64,000 nt of DNA from an uncultured Acidovorax sp. (GCA_913774955.1 CAJYKV010000024.1:62001-126000); one strand, 5' to 3'; shown: positions 1 through 11,106, numbered from the stretch's first letter. The notes: generated by a model from the sequence alone, not told the origin. Made by a program: numbers and translations.

Positions 1-2
1 TG

Positions 3-674
3 GGCGCCAAGATCGGGGCGCTGGTGTTCCAGCTGAGCCCCCTGCCGCTGCCGCAGCTGCACCGCCTCGAAGGCACCATCGACCGCGTGGGCGCCCTGCT
101 GCGTGCGATGCCGCCGCTCGCGCCCACCGCGCCGGACGGCGTGCTCGCCGTGGAGGTGCGCGATCCCGAGTGGCTGTCCCCGGAATACGAGCCGCTGTTC
201 GCCGAAGCCCTGCTCTCTGCCCGCGCGACCTACTGCCTGGGGCTGCACGCCAAGATGCCCCCGCTCGAAGAGCAATTGCGGCTGCTGCGCCGGCTCTGGC
301 CGGGGCCGCTGGTGTGCCGCTGGAACCTCAACCCCGTGCACGGCGCCTATGGCTACGAAGAGGCCGAGGCGCTCTACAGCCCCTTCGACCGCATCGTCCA
401 TCCCGCGCCCGAGGTGCATGCGCTGCTGGCGCGCACGCTGGCGGGCATCACCGGCAAGGGGCAGAACGCGTTCGTCGCGATCAGCAACCATGCGGAAGGC
501 TGCGCGCCGATCACCATCCGCACCCTGGCGGGCGAGGTCGCAGCCCTGCAGGGCCATCGCCCGCCCCCCGATACCGGGGCGGAAAGCGGCGCGGACCGGA
601 ACGCAGGTGCAGGCGCAGAATCGGACTCCGGTGACAGCGCCAACAACGGATCCGGCAGCGATTCCACGATCTGA
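3..674 (+). CDS. DUF72 (YecE-like) family protein, 5' end outside window
   Basis: The reading frame is open from the left edge of the window, so the N-terminal part of the gene is missing; about 223 residues are seen. A segment ending in NAFVAISNHAEGCAPITIRT resembles the C-terminal part of DUF72/YecE proteins, where an Asn-rich strand is followed by G-x-AP and then a helix. DUF72 proteins have a TIM-barrel-like fold and no settled biochemical function. The last 40 or so residues are a low-complexity Gly/Ala/Ser/Asp tail (GAESDSGDSANNGSGSDS) beyond the usual domain end. It converges on the MFS gene downstream. The family assignment is fairly safe; the role is unknown. Confidence 0.75.
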   Translation, partial: GAKIGALVFQLSPLPLPQLHRLEGTIDRVGALLRAMPPLAPTAPDGVLAVEVRDPEWLSPEYEPLFAEALLSARATYCLGLHAKMPPLEEQLRLLRRLWPGPLVCRWNLNPVHGAYGYEEAEALYSPFDRIVHPAPEVHALLARTLAGITGKGQNAFVAISNHAEGCAPITIRTLAGEVAALQGHRPPPDTGAESGADRNAGAGAESDSGDSANNGSGSDSTI

Positions 675-828
675 CGGCGCGCGGTAAAGCGGCGCCCCTG
701 CTCCCGCGCGCCATGCGCCCCGTCCTGCGGGTTTGCCTTCCATCGGATAACCAGGCGGGAAGCCGAAGACAGTGCTATGGCACGGCGAGGCGAGCCAACG
801 ACGTTATACGGTTGAAGGCGAATCCGCA

Positions 829-2352
829 TCAGTGGCCTGCGCCCCGTCCTCCGGTAGCCCTCGCCGGCCCCAGGCGCAGCACGCTGCACACGCCCGACAC
901 CACCGCACTGCCCGCGGCAATCCAGAACGCCACCGTCTCCGCGTGGCCGCCATGCGTGCCCTGGATCGCGAAGATCACCGCGAGCAGCACGGCGCCCAGC
1001 GTCTGGCCCGTGAGCCGCGCCGTGCTCAGCATGCCGCCCGCAGCGCCCGAACGCTGCAGCGGCGCGGACGTGACGATGGTGTGGTTGTTGGGCGACTGGA
1101 ACAGCGCGAAGCCCACGCCGCACAGCGCCATGCGCCACACCACGCCGAAGGCGCCCGCATCCTGCGGCATGCCGGCCAGCGCCGCCAGCCCCAATGCCAG
1201 CACGGCCATGCCGATGCCGCCCAGCAGGCCATCCGGCACGCGCCCGATCAGGCGCCCCGCCAACGGCGCGACCGCCACGATGGCCAGAGGCCAGGGCGTG
1301 ATCAGCAGACCAGCCTCCGCATGCGATCGGCCGTGCGCCTCCAGCAGCAGGAACGGCAGCGCCAGGAAGGCGAGCATCTGCGCGCAAAACGCGGCGATGG
1401 ATGCCCCCATCGACAGCGAGAACACCGGACTGCGCAGCAGGTCCACCGGGAAAAGCGGTGTCTCGCCGTGCCGGTCGGCAAGCACCTGCCGGCGCACGAA
1501 CACCACCCCGACCGCCAGGCCCGCCAGCAGCGTCAACGCGGGGCCCAGCGGCAGAGCACCCGCTCCGCCGTGCACGCCCAGTTGGTCCCCGCCGATGAAC
1601 ACCAGCGCGAACATCAGCACGTTGAGCGCCACGTCGATCACGGAAAACCGCGCGCCCGCTTTCGCCGCATGCGCGGGCGGTGCGGGATTGAACGGCAGCG
1701 CGCGCCGTCCCAGCCATAGCGTCGCCAGCCCCAGCGGCAGGTTGATCGCGAACAGCATCGGCCAGGACGACACCGAGAGGATCGCGGCCGCCACCGAAGG
1801 CCCGGCCACCGACGAGGCCGCGACGACCAGCGAATTCAGCGCCAGGCCCTGCCCCAATCGCGCGCGCGGATAGATCATGCGCACCAGCGCCGCGTTCACG
1901 CTCATGATGCCCGCCGCGCCCAGGCCCTGCACCGCCCGCGCCGCGATCAGCATCTCCAGCGACGACGCCAGCATCGCGCCGAGCGACGACACGGCGAACA
2001 GGGACATGCCCAGCAGGTATACGCGCCGGTAACCGATGCGTTCCCCGAGCGCGGCCAGCGGCAGCAGCATGCCGAGCGTGGCGATCTGGTAGGCGTTCAC
2101 CACCCAGATGGCCTGCGGCGCGCTGGACTGCAGATCGCGCGCGATGGTGGGCAGCGCGAGGTTCATGATGCTGCCGTCGAGCACCGCCACGGCGATGCCG
2201 AGGATGATCACCAGCATCGCCCGCCGGCGCTCCGGCGGCTCCAGTCCGTCCCGCGGTGCGGCCGGCTGGCCAGCGGCGGCCGGCTGGCCAGCGGCGGCCG
2301 GCTGCGCGCCGGAGGTCCCGCCGGGGTTCGTATCCGGTGCCGCGCCGCTCAT
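829..2352 (-). CDS. MFS transporter, DHA2 (EmrB/QacA-like) drug efflux family
   Basis: This 507-residue polytopic protein would be an inner-membrane proton-coupled exporter. After a hydrophilic N-terminus it begins TM1 with the DHA2-like stretch AVAVLDGSIMNLALPTIARDL, then shows GxxxDRxGRR-type loop sequence (LGERIGYRRVYLLG) and many hydrophobic segments, a length fitting the 14-helix DHA2 group. The ATG at 2352 was chosen because it overlaps the stop of the upstream Bcr/CflA-like gene in an ATGA, which implies translational coupling. A longer start at 2421 would lie inside that gene. The cytoplasmic N-terminus contains an Ala/Gly/Pro tandem repeat (AAAGQP units). The substrate cannot be read from sequence. 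Confidence 0.85.
   Translation of the reverse strand: MSGAAPDTNPGGTSGAQPAAAGQPAAAGQPAAPRDGLEPPERRRAMLVIILGIAVAVLDGSIMNLALPTIARDLQSSAPQAIWVVNAYQIATLGMLLPLAALGERIGYRRVYLLGMSLFAVSSLGAMLASSLEMLIAARAVQGLGAAGIMSVNAALVRMIYPRARLGQGLALNSLVVAASSVAGPSVAAAILSVSSWPMLFAINLPLGLATLWLGRRALPFNPAPPAHAAKAGARFSVIDVALNVLMFALVFIGGDQLGVHGGAGALPLGPALTLLAGLAVGVVFVRRQVLADRHGETPLFPVDLLRSPVFSLSMGASIAAFCAQMLAFLALPFLLLEAHGRSHAEAGLLITPWPLAIVAVAPLAGRLIGRVPDGLLGGIGMAVLALGLAALAGMPQDAGAFGVVWRMALCGVGFALFQSPNNHTIVTSAPLQRSGAAGGMLSTARLTGQTLGAVLLAVIFAIQGTHGGHAETVAFWIAAGSAVVSGVCSVLRLGPARATGGRGAGH
2255..2310. repeat. short tandem repeat in the MFS N-terminus
   Basis: Near-identical 18-base units of the type GGCTGGCCAGCGGCGGCC follow one another. 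On the minus strand they encode repeated AAAGQP in the cytoplasmic N-terminus of the DHA2 transporter. The unit is a multiple of three, so copy-number change would keep the frame. It is probably a slippage product with no regulatory role. Confidence 0.7.
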
Positions 2353-3575
2353 GCCCGCGCTCCCCGGCGGCCCCGGCCGGGCGCCGCGCGGCCGCGGCCG
2401 CGGCCCAGCGTGGTCCAGCACAGCGCCGTGCCGAGGAACGCCCCCGTCGCCATGCCCGCCACCATCGGCAGCGGCCGGCCGTCGGCGAACAACCCCACCA
2501 GCGCCATCGCCACCGCGCCCGTGAGCATCTGCAGCGTGCCCATCAGCGCGGACGCCGTGCCGGCGATCTCGCCGTGCTCCTCCAGCGCCAGCACCGAAGT
2601 GGTCGGAATCACGAGGCCCATGAGCGCGCTCGCGATGAAGTACAGGCCGATCAGCACCGCCAGCCGGTCACCGCCCAGCAGGTAATAGCCGAGCATCGCG
2701 GCCATCACCGCCGACGATGCGGTGGCCGCCACCTTCACGATCGGCTCCAGCCCGAAGCGCGCCGCCAGCATGCCGTTGAATTGCGCCATCGCGAAGAACG
2801 CCGCGGCGTTGAAGGAGAACGCCAGGCTGTATTGCGTGGGCGTGAGTCCGTAGTGGTTGATGAGCACGAAGGGCGAACCCGCCAGGTACACGAAGAAACC
2901 CGCCATCGCGCAGCCGCCGATGAACACTAGGCCCAGGTAGTGCGCATCGCGCAGCAGCAGGCCGTAGCCGCGCAGCGCACTGCCCAGGTTGCTTTGCGTC
3001 CGGTCCGTGGCGGGCCGCGTCTCGGCGAGTGCGAAGCGCACCAGCAGCAGCCCGGCCAGCGCGGCGATCGCCACGGCCCAGAACACGCCGCGCCAGCCCG
3101 CGAGGGCGATCACGCCGCTGCCCGCGAGCGGGGCCAGCAGGGGCGACACGCTGAACACCAGCATCAGCAGCGACATCAGCCGCGCGGCCTCATGGCCGGT
3201 GTGCAGATCGCGCACCACGGCCCGCGGCACCACCATGCCCGCGGCCGCGCCCAGCCCCTGCAGGAAGCGCAGGACGAGCAGGGCTTCGATGCTGGTGGCC
3301 AGCGCGCAGCCGACGCTCGCCACGGTGAACAGCACCAGCCCGAAATAGAGCGGCGGCTTGCGCCCCGCCATGTCCGACAGCGGTCCGTAGAGCAGCTGCC
3401 CCACGCCGAGCGAGAGGAAGAAGGCCGTCAGGCTCCACTGCACCGCGCCCACCGGCGCGCCCAGGCCGTGCCCGATCTCGGGCAGCGCAGGCAGGTACAT
3501 GTCGATCGCGAAGGGGCCGATGGCGGAAAGCAGGCCCAGGACCAGGGCCATGCGCAGAAAAGGCGAAGAAAGCAT
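2349..3575 (-). CDS. Bcr/CflA family multidrug efflux MFS transporter
   Basis: The protein has 408 residues, the normal size for a 12-helix Bcr/CflA exporter. It opens with LGLLSAIGPFAIDMYLPALP, the characteristic Bcr/CflA TM1 signature, and carries the loop motif GPLSDMAGRKPPLYFG between TM2 and TM3. It should export drugs or small metabolites across the inner membrane by proton antiport. It is the first gene of a two-gene leftward operon and its stop overlaps the start of the DHA2 transporter by four bases. Two different MFS exporters in one coupled operon suggests joint expression against the same stress, which is inference. Confidence 0.88.
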   Translation of the reverse strand: MLSSPFLRMALVLGLLSAIGPFAIDMYLPALPEIGHGLGAPVGAVQWSLTAFFLSLGVGQLLYGPLSDMAGRKPPLYFGLVLFTVASVGCALATSIEALLVLRFLQGLGAAAGMVVPRAVVRDLHTGHEAARLMSLLMLVFSVSPLLAPLAGSGVIALAGWRGVFWAVAIAALAGLLLVRFALAETRPATDRTQSNLGSALRGYGLLLRDAHYLGLVFIGGCAMAGFFVYLAGSPFVLINHYGLTPTQYSLAFSFNAAAFFAMAQFNGMLAARFGLEPIVKVAATASSAVMAAMLGYYLLGGDRLAVLIGLYFIASALMGLVIPTTSVLALEEHGEIAGTASALMGTLQMLTGAVAMALVGLFADGRPLPMVAGMATGAFLGTALCWTTLGRGRGRAAPGRGRRGARA

Positions 3576-3650
3576 CCGGCATTGTCGCCAGGATCGAAGC
3601 CCCGCGCAGGCCCTGCCGATGCGCGCCCGGCCGACGCGCGGCGCGCTGCT

Positions 3651-4853
3651 CTACAGGAAGCGCAGCCAAGCCAGGTCTTTCCGCCGCGCCTTGAATGCCC
3701 CGAACGCGCGCACGGGCCGATAGAGCAGCGCCGCCAGCACGGCCGTGCCGAGCCAAATCTGCCACACCGCGTCGAACCCGAAGTAGCGCCCCTGGTTGAG
3801 GCCCCAGAGCCCCGCGCCACCGATGTAGAGCACCCGCAGCACGTACAGGTGCAGCACGTAGAAGAACATCGGCGCGGCACCGAAGGCCAGCAGCACCCGC
3901 AGCCAGCCCGCCCGCGCCGGCACGCGCTCGAAGGCCGCGAGCAGCGCGAGGCCGATGCCCAGCGTCAGCGCCACGAAGAGCAGCGACGGCGGGTACTTCG
4001 TCACGTTGAGGAAGCCCATCACGGTCTCCAGCGGCGTGGCGCCCGCGGCCCAGGGCCGATCGCCATACACGTTCAGCCAGCGCAGCAGCACGAACAGCAG
4101 CAGCGCTCCTGCCGACCAGGCCATGAGCCGGCGACGCCGCTGGCCCGCGTCCGCCCCTGCGCTGAACCAGGGGCCCGCGGCATACCCCAGCGCGATCACG
4201 CCGATCCAGGGCAGCAGCGGATAGGAAGTGCGCATCCGCATTCCGTCACCCAGGGCGAGCCATCCCCGGTCGTGCAGGATGGCCCACGGCACGTGCAGCG
4301 CATGTCCCACGGGAAAGTGCACGCCGTCGAGCAGGTTGTGGCCCGCCACCAGCAGCAGGCCCGCCGCCACGAGCACGCTGCGCGGCAGCCACAGCAGCAG
4401 GGCCAGCGCCAGCATGCTGAGGCCGATCACCCAGATCACCTGCAGATACACGACCTGTGGCGGCCACTGGAAGGTCCACGCGAAATTCACCACCGTGAGT
4501 TCCAACGCCACCAGGAAGAGCCCGCGCTGCACGAGGAACACCGTGGCGGCCCGGCGGCCGTCCGGCTGGCGGCTGCCGTAGAGGAAGGCGGACAGCCCCG
4601 CCAGGAAGATGAAGACCGGCGCGCACAAGTGCGCGAGCACGCGGTTGAAGAACAGGGGCGTCGGCGTGTCCGCCAGCACCAGCGGGTCCATGACCGGGTG
4701 GTGCATGAAGAACGTCTCGCGCACGTGATCCAGCAGCATGAAGAGGATCACCAGGCCGCGCAGCGCGTCGATGGAGACCAGGCGGGTCGTGGCCGATGCC
4801 CCGGGCATGGCCGATGGCGCGGAGGACAGCGGAGGATCGGACGTGGGCGGCAC
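3651..4853 (-). CDS. DUF1624 (HGSNAT-like) membrane protein
   Basis: The 400-residue multi-pass protein begins its first membrane segment with RLVSIDALRGLVILFMLLDH and continues with ETFFMHHPVMDPL, both typical of the DUF1624 family, distant relatives of the eukaryotic lysosomal heparan-alpha-glucosaminide acetyltransferase. About nine to eleven hydrophobic segments are visible. The family is thought to move acyl groups across membranes, but the substrate here is unknown. The open frame starts with a GTG at 4853; an ATG at 4808 (MPGASATTRL) is equally possible because neither has a clear ribosome site. It stands alone, 75 bases upstream of the MFS pair on the same strand. Confidence 0.8.
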   Translation of the reverse strand: MPPTSDPPLSSAPSAMPGASATTRLVSIDALRGLVILFMLLDHVRETFFMHHPVMDPLVLADTPTPLFFNRVLAHLCAPVFIFLAGLSAFLYGSRQPDGRRAATVFLVQRGLFLVALELTVVNFAWTFQWPPQVVYLQVIWVIGLSMLALALLLWLPRSVLVAAGLLLVAGHNLLDGVHFPVGHALHVPWAILHDRGWLALGDGMRMRTSYPLLPWIGVIALGYAAGPWFSAGADAGQRRRRLMAWSAGALLLFVLLRWLNVYGDRPWAAGATPLETVMGFLNVTKYPPSLLFVALTLGIGLALLAAFERVPARAGWLRVLLAFGAAPMFFYVLHLYVLRVLYIGGAGLWGLNQGRYFGFDAVWQIWLGTAVLAALLYRPVRAFGAFKARRKDLAWLRFL

Positions 4854-4882
4854 TGGGCAGGACAGAACGGGTCAGGAACAAG

Positions 4883-4916
4883 AAAAAAGCCGCAACGATG
4901 GCTCGCTGCGGCTTTT
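4883..4916 (-). terminator. rho-independent terminator of the tRNA operon
   Basis: The inverted repeat AAAAAGCCGCA / TGCGGCTTTT with an 11-base loop is preceded on the plus strand by a run of A, giving a U-tract on the minus strand. It lies about 35 bases beyond the 3' end of tRNA-Asp, so it most likely ends the leftward tRNA transcript. The T-run on the other side means it could also work rightward. Confidence 0.8.
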
Positions 4917-4952
4917 GTTCATTCAGGCGCGGCAAAAGCCGACCCGGTTGAC

Positions 4953-5029
4953 TGGCGGAGTGGACGGGACTCGAACCCGCGACCCCCGGCGTGACAGGCC
5001 GGTATTCTAACCAACTGAACTACCACTCC
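4953..5029 (-). tRNA. tRNA-Asp (GTC)
   Basis: This is a complete 77-base cloverleaf on the minus strand. The acceptor stem GGAGTGG pairs with CCACTCC, the anticodon loop CTGTCAC holds GTC, the T loop is GGTTCGAGTCC, and CCA is encoded. It is the last gene of the Ala-Glu-Asp operon, 51 bases downstream of tRNA-Glu. Confidence 0.96.
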
Positions 5030-5080
5030 TGGCAGACAGCGTTTTGCCCGCACCTTCGTGCGGACCAAGTGCCGTGAACT

Positions 5081-5156
5081 TGGCGACCCTACGGGGATTC
5101 GAACCCCGGTACTCACCGTGAAAGGGTGATGTCCTAGGCCTCTAGACGATAGGGTC
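5081..5156 (-). tRNA. tRNA-Glu (TTC)
   Basis: This is a complete 76-base cloverleaf. The acceptor stem GACCCTA pairs with TAGGGTC, the anticodon loop CTTTCAC reads TTC, the T arm is CGGGGTTCGAATCCCCG, and CCA is encoded. It is the middle gene of the leftward tRNA operon. Having the tRNA-Glu gene next to gltX, its own synthetase, is notable, although gltX is transcribed from a separate upstream promoter. Confidence 0.96.
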
Positions 5157-5188
5157 AAAACCTGGGAACTTCCGTTCTCTGACTTGAG

Positions 5189-5264
<76 letters not shown>

Positions 5265-5315
5265 ACTTTCGATGCCTTCGATAATTACTTATCGTCGTCA
5301 TCATCAGAGCCTCGA

Positions 5316-5345
5316 ATTATAGACAGGTTTTCAGGCCTCTCGCAA
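5316..5345 (-). promoter_or_regulatory. sigma-70 promoter of the tRNA-Ala-Glu-Asp operon
   Basis: On the minus strand a perfect TATAAT (5316-5321) lies 18 bases downstream of TTGCGA (5340-5345). The -35 box overlaps the last codons of gltX, so the tRNA operon starts inside the end of that gene. The leader between the promoter and tRNA-Ala contains a small hairpin (CGATAA / TTATCG). Confidence 0.7.
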
Positions 5346-6779
5346 TCTCGCTGCAATTTTTTCGCGTCCGAGCAGTTCGAGCACCGCATCGACCGACGGC
5401 GTGTGCGCCGTGCCCACGGTGAGCACGCGCACCGGCATGGCCAGCTGCGGCATCTTGAGGCCCTGGGCCGCGAGCACCTCCTTGAAGGCGGCGGCGATGC
5501 TGGCCTTGTCCCAGGCGCAATGCGCGAGCGCGTCGGCGAGCGCGGCGATCGCGGGCTTCACGGCATCGACCACGTGCTTGGCGCGCTCTTCCTCATTGGG
5601 CGTCACGTCGCCGTAGAACACCTGCGCCCAGTCGGCCAGCGCCACCAGCGTGTCGCAGCGGTCCTTGAAGAGCGCGCAGATGCGCGCCAGCCGGCCATCC
5701 TGCAGGTCGGCCTGCGCGATGCCGCGGGCGACGAGGCGCGGCGCCACCAGTTCGGCGAGCTGCTCGTCGGGCATGGCCTTCAGGTGCTGGGCGTTCACCC
5801 AGCGCAGCTTGGCCTCGTCGAACTGCGCCGCGCTGCGGCCCAGGTGGTCGAGGTTGAACCACTCCAGGAACTGCGCGCGCGAGAAGATCTCGTCGTCGCC
5901 GTGGCTCCAGCCCAGGCGCGCGAGGTAGTTCACCATGGCCTCGGGCAGGTAGCCTTCGTCGCGGTACTGCGTGACGGGCTTGGCGCCGTTGCGCTTGCTC
6001 ATCTTCTCGCCCTGCTCGTTCAGTACCGTGGGCAGGTGGGCGTACACCGGCGGCTCCTTGCCGAGCGCGCGGAAGATGTTGATCTGGCGCGGCGTGTTGT
6101 TCACATGGTCGTCGCCACGGATCACGTGGGTGATGGCCATGTCGATGTCGTCCACCACCACGCAGAAGTTGTACGTGGGCGTGCCGTCCGGGCGCGCGAT
6201 GACGAGATCGTCGAGCTCGTCGTTCTGGATCTCGATGCGGCCCTTGACCTTGTCCTCCCACGCCACCGCGCCGCCCACGGGGTTGCGGAAGCGCAGCACC
6301 GGCTGCACGCCCTCGGGCACCGGCGGCAGCGTCTTGCCTTCTTCGGGGCGCCACGTGCCGTCGTAGCGCGGCTTCTCCTTGGCCTGCATCTGGCGCTCGC
6401 GCAGCGCGTCGAGCTCCGCCACGCTCATGTAGCACGGGTAGACCAGGCCCTGCGCCTGCATCTGCGCCAGCACTTCCTTGTACCGGTCCATGCGCTGCAT
6501 CTGGTAGAACGGGCCCTCGTCCGGGTCCATGCCCAGCCACTGCATGCCTTCCAGGATGACGTCGACGGCGGCCTGGCTCGAGCGCTCGAGGTCGGTGTCC
6601 TCGATGCGCAGGATGAAGTCGCCGCCCGTGGCGCGCGCGAACGCCCAGGGGTAGAGCGCCGAGCGGATGTTGCCCAGGTGGATGAAGCCCGTGGGCGACG
6701 GCGCGAACCGGGTGCGAACGCGCTGCTGCGCGCCGGCCGAAGAAGAGGAAGAAGAAGCAGGGGAAAGGCTTTGGCTCAT
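5331..6779 (-). CDS. gltX: glutamate--tRNA ligase
   Basis: This class I aminoacyl-tRNA synthetase charges tRNA-Glu in the cytoplasm. The 482-residue protein shows the ATP-binding HIGH-class motif as HLGN (residues 34-37, in [19 protein letters not shown]) and KMSKR near residue 260, with the Glu-recognition segment [10 protein letters not shown] between them. It is close to the usual bacterial length plus a short Ser-rich leader ([14 protein letters not shown]). The ATG at 6779 overlaps the metZ stop in an ATGA, so gltX is translationally coupled to metZ. A longer in-frame ORF upstream is only a shadow over metZ. The gene ends just before the tRNA operon that encodes its substrate. Confidence 0.97.
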   Translation of the reverse strand: MSQSLSPASSSSSSAGAQQRVRTRFAPSPTGFIHLGNIRSALYPWAFARATGGDFILRIEDTDLERSSQAAVDVILEGMQWLGMDPDEGPFYQMQRMDRYKEVLAQMQAQGLVYPCYMSVAELDALRERQMQAKEKPRYDGTWRPEEGKTLPPVPEGVQPVLRFRNPVGGAVAWEDKVKGRIEIQNDELDDLVIARPDGTPTYNFCVVVDDIDMAITHVIRGDDHVNNTPRQINIFRALGKEPPVYAHLPTVLNEQGEKMSKRNGAKPVTQYRDEGYLPEAMVNYLARLGWSHGDDEIFSRAQFLEWFNLDHLGRSAAQFDEAKLRWVNAQHLKAMPDEQLAELVAPRLVARGIAQADLQDGRLARICALFKDRCDTLVALADWAQVFYGDVTPNEEERAKHVVDAVKPAIAALADALAHCAWDKASIAAAFKEVLAAQGLKMPQLAMPVRVLTVGTAHTPSVDAVLELLGREKIAARLREA

Positions 6780-8011
6780 TGCAGGGTGTCCAGGCCGCGC
6801 GCGAGGTCGGCCTTCAGGTCGTCGATGTGTTCCAGGCCCACGGCCACGCGGATCAGCCCCTGGCCGATGCCGGCAGCCTGGCGCTGCGCCTCGGTGAGGC
6901 GCCCGTGCGAGGTGCTCGCGGGATGGGTGATGGTGGTCTTCACGTCGCCCAGGTTGGCGGTGATGCTGCACACGCGCGTGCTGTCGATCACGTGGAAGGC
7001 GCTGCGGCGCGCGGCCTCGGCACCCTCCTGCGACTTCACGTCGAAGGACAGCACTCCGCCGCCCAGGCCCGATTGCTGGCGCATCGCCAGCGCATGCTGC
7101 GGGTGCGAGGCGAGGCCGGGATAGTGGACGCGCGCCACGCGGGGGTGCGCCTCCAGCCACTGGGCGAGGCGCAGGGCGTTGTCGGCCTGGGCGCGGACGC
7201 GGATGGACAGCGTCTCCAGGCCCTTGAGCACCACCCAGGCGTTGAAGGGCGAGAGGTTCATGCCCGCGCTGCGGATCATCGGTCCGAGCTTGTCGTCGAT
7301 GAGCGAGCGCGGGCCGCAGACGGCGCCGGCCATGACGCGGCCCTGGCCGTCGAGGAACTTGGTGCCGGAATGGATGACGAGGTCGGCGCCCCACTTCGCG
7401 GGCTGCTGCAGCGCGGGCGATGCGAAGCAGTTGTCCACGGCCAGCAGCACGCCGGCCTCGCGCGCGATCGCCGACAGCGCGGCGATGTCGCACAGGTCGG
7501 TCAGCGGGTTGGTGGGCGTCTCGGCGAACATCAGGCGGGTTTCGGGCCGCAGGGCCGCCTTCCAGGCGGCAGCGTCCGTCTGCGGCACGAAGGTGGTCTC
7601 GACGCCGAAGCGCGAGAGTTCGCCGCCGATCAGCTTGATGGTGGAGCCGAACATCGACTGCGAGCACACCACGTGGTCGCCGGCCTTCAGCAGCGCGAGG
7701 CACATCAGCAGGATCGCCGACATGCCGGTCGCCGTGCCGATCGCCGTCTCGGTGCCTTCCATGGCGGCGAGCCGGCGCTCGAAGGCCGTCACCGTGGGAT
7801 TGCCGGTGCGGGTGTAGGTGTAGCCGTCCTCCTCGCCCGCGAAGCGCCGCGCGGCGGTCTCCGCGTCGGGCTGCACGAAGCTGCTGCTCAGGTAGAGCGC
7901 TTCGGAGTGCTCGCCATACTGGCTGCGGGGAATGGACTCCCGCACGGCCAGCGTGTCGGGATGCAGGCCGTCGGGGAGCCCCCCGGCGCCGTTCGATCGG
8001 TCTTGGGCCAT
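6776..8011 (-). CDS. metZ: O-succinylhomoserine sulfhydrylase
   Basis: This PLP enzyme of the Cys/Met gamma-family makes homocysteine from O-succinylhomoserine and sulfide in methionine synthesis. The 411 residues contain the PLP phosphate-binding stretch [19 protein letters not shown], the substrate-side segment ETPTNPL and the cofactor lysine in [12 protein letters not shown] (about residue 217). The combination [10 protein letters not shown] and the position directly after purF favour MetZ over MetB or MetC. The start is preceded by an AAGGAG ribosome site. It follows purF by 15 bases and overlaps gltX by four bases, so purF, metZ and gltX look like one transcript. Confidence 0.93.
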   Translation of the reverse strand: MAQDRSNGAGGLPDGLHPDTLAVRESIPRSQYGEHSEALYLSSSFVQPDAETAARRFAGEEDGYTYTRTGNPTVTAFERRLAAMEGTETAIGTATGMSAILLMCLALLKAGDHVVCSQSMFGSTIKLIGGELSRFGVETTFVPQTDAAAWKAALRPETRLMFAETPTNPLTDLCDIAALSAIAREAGVLLAVDNCFASPALQQPAKWGADLVIHSGTKFLDGQGRVMAGAVCGPRSLIDDKLGPMIRSAGMNLSPFNAWVVLKGLETLSIRVRAQADNALRLAQWLEAHPRVARVHYPGLASHPQHALAMRQQSGLGGGVLSFDVKSQEGAEAARRSAFHVIDSTRVCSITANLGDVKTTITHPASTSHGRLTEAQRQAAGIGQGLIRVAVGLEHIDDLKADLARGLDTLQ

Positions 8012-8026
8012 GGCGTCGCGTCTCCT

Positions 8027-9535
<1,509 letters not shown>

Positions 9536-9635
9536 AGTTAACGTTCCATCCAGATGCGGGCCCCGCCCGCGATACCACACACATTCGCCGCGGCGCCCTT
9601 CCCGGGATGGCCGCCGCGCACGACAACGAAATCCT

Positions 9636-10124
9636 TCACCCGGGCAGGTGCCGCCCGAGCGCTTCCGGCAATGCCGGCTTCAGTACCGCCAGCATCTCGG
9701 TCCATATGGGGACCGTGGCCGACTCTTTCCACCATGCGGCCTCGTGCACCGGCGTCCACAGGGCCACCAGCGTGGCGGCCAGCAGCAGCACCATCCCGCG
9801 CAGCAGGCCGAACGCGGCCCCCAGGGTCCGGTCCGCCGGCCGCAGGCCCACCGCCTCGATCAGCTTCTTGGCCAGCCACGCGATGAACCCGCAGGCGAAC
9901 ACGGTCCCGATGAAGACGAGCAGGAAACCCGCCGCGTGCCGGACCGAGCCGGCCGACTCGGACAGGGGCAGCAGTGCCGCCGCGTCCGCCGCCCACCACT
10001 GGGCGACGAAGAACGCGGCCACCCAGCCGGCGAGCGACAGCACCTCGTAGACCAGGCCGCGCCAGGCACCCAGCAGCAGCGACGCCAGCAGCGCCGCCAC
10101 GAAGATCCAGTCCAGTGCCGACAT
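9636..10124 (-). CDS. cvpA: CvpA family membrane protein
   Basis: The 162-residue protein has four predicted membrane helices and the CvpA start MSALDWIFVAALLASLLLGAWRG, followed by GLVYEVLSLAGWVAAFFVA. CvpA proteins are inner-membrane proteins long known for a role in colicin V production and now linked to envelope stress; the molecular activity is not settled. It sits immediately upstream of purF, the conserved proteobacterial arrangement, and 25 bases after the SPOR gene. Confidence 0.92.
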   Translation of the reverse strand: MSALDWIFVAALLASLLLGAWRGLVYEVLSLAGWVAAFFVAQWWAADAAALLPLSESAGSVRHAAGFLLVFIGTVFACGFIAWLAKKLIEAVGLRPADRTLGAAFGLLRGMVLLLAATLVALWTPVHEAAWWKESATVPIWTEMLAVLKPALPEALGRHLPG

Positions 10125-10149
10125 GCCGCCGCCTGCCGTCGACGCCGGG

Positions 10150-11073
10150 CTACAGCGGGATCACCGAGGCCGACAGCCCCAGGCCCTTGACGCGCGCGGC
10201 CGCCTTGTCGGCCTCGGCCCGGCTGGCGAACGGCCCGACGCGGACCCGCGTGCGCTTGCCGTCCTTGGTGTCCACCACCTGGGTATAGGTCTTGAGTCCC
10301 GCACGCTCGAGCGACTGGCGCACCTCGCTCGCCTTGGCGGCATCGGCGAACGCGCCCACCTGCACGATGACACGGGCACTGCCATCGTCCGCCTTCGGCG
10401 CGGCGGCAGGGGCCGCCGCGGCGGATGCGTCGCGCCCTTCGAGCAGCGCCCGGGCGCGGGCCGCGTCGTCGCGGGATGGCGCGGCCGGTGCAGGCGCCGG
10501 CGTGGCCACGCGCGTTTCGGGGGCAGGCTTGCTCTCGGGCTTGGCCTCGTGGGCGGGCTTGGCCGGCCTGGTTTCCGGCTTGGACGCTGCCGCATGGGCC
10601 TCGGCATGGCGGGCTTCCTGCCGGGGCGCCGAAGCCGCGGGAGCGGCGGAGCTGCGCGAGGGCTGGATCACCTCCTCCCCGTCGGACAGGCCGGCGGTGG
10701 CCGAGGGAGCCGCAGGCGCCGCCGCCGGCCTGGAGGCCGGACCCGGAGCCGGCGCAGCCGGTGCGGCGGCCTGCGCGGCGGGCGCCTGGCTCGCCGGGCC
10801 CGCGTCGGGCACGACCAGCGGCGCGACCTTGTTGCGGTCGGGGATGTCGATCGGGATGTCCACGGGCACGGGCCGCGGCTGGGTGTCGAACAGCATGGGG
10901 AAGCCCACGATGCCGGCCATCACGAGCACGGCGGCGCCGATCAGGCGATGGCGGGCACGCCGCCGCATCGCCTCGACGCTCTCGGCCTGGGCCCCGGCGC
11001 CGCCGCGCGAACGCCTGGCCGGCTTTTCGGGCTGCTCCTTGCCGCCGGGCCAACGAAACTTGAAAAATGCCAT
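10150..11073 (-). CDS. SPOR domain-containing protein (DedD-like)
   Basis: This is a bitopic inner-membrane protein of 307 residues. A basic cytoplasmic head is followed by one membrane helix (about residues 45-62, IGAAVLVMAGIVGFPMLF), a long Ala/Pro/Lys-rich periplasmic linker and a C-terminal SPOR domain (about 230-307: VIVQVGAFADAAKASEVRQSL ending ASVIPL). SPOR domains bind denuded septal peptidoglycan, so a role in cell division like that of DedD or FtsN is expected. The folC-SPOR-cvpA-purF order matches the dedD locus of other proteobacteria. The linker is low complexity and likely disordered. Confidence 0.88.
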   Translation of the reverse strand: MAFFKFRWPGGKEQPEKPARRSRGGAGAQAESVEAMRRRARHRLIGAAVLVMAGIVGFPMLFDTQPRPVPVDIPIDIPDRNKVAPLVVPDAGPASQAPAAQAAAPAAPAPGPASRPAAAPAAPSATAGLSDGEEVIQPSRSSAAPAASAPRQEARHAEAHAAASKPETRPAKPAHEAKPESKPAPETRVATPAPAPAAPSRDDAARARALLEGRDASAAAAPAAAPKADDGSARVIVQVGAFADAAKASEVRQSLERAGLKTYTQVVDTKDGKRTRVRVGPFASRAEADKAAARVKGLGLSASVIPL

Positions 11074-11106
11074 GGATGCAGTGCGGGGACGTGCGCTGTG
11101 GAATGC

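Noticed and set aside
2940-4994. A 684-codon plus-strand frame with very high Gln/Arg/His content
   Set aside because: It is antisense to the Bcr/CflA and DUF1624 genes and runs into the tRNA-Asp gene; the composition is that of a shadow frame.
8012-8026. A possible SAM riboswitch upstream of metZ
   Set aside because: Only 15 bases separate purF from metZ, and the gap shows no riboswitch structure.
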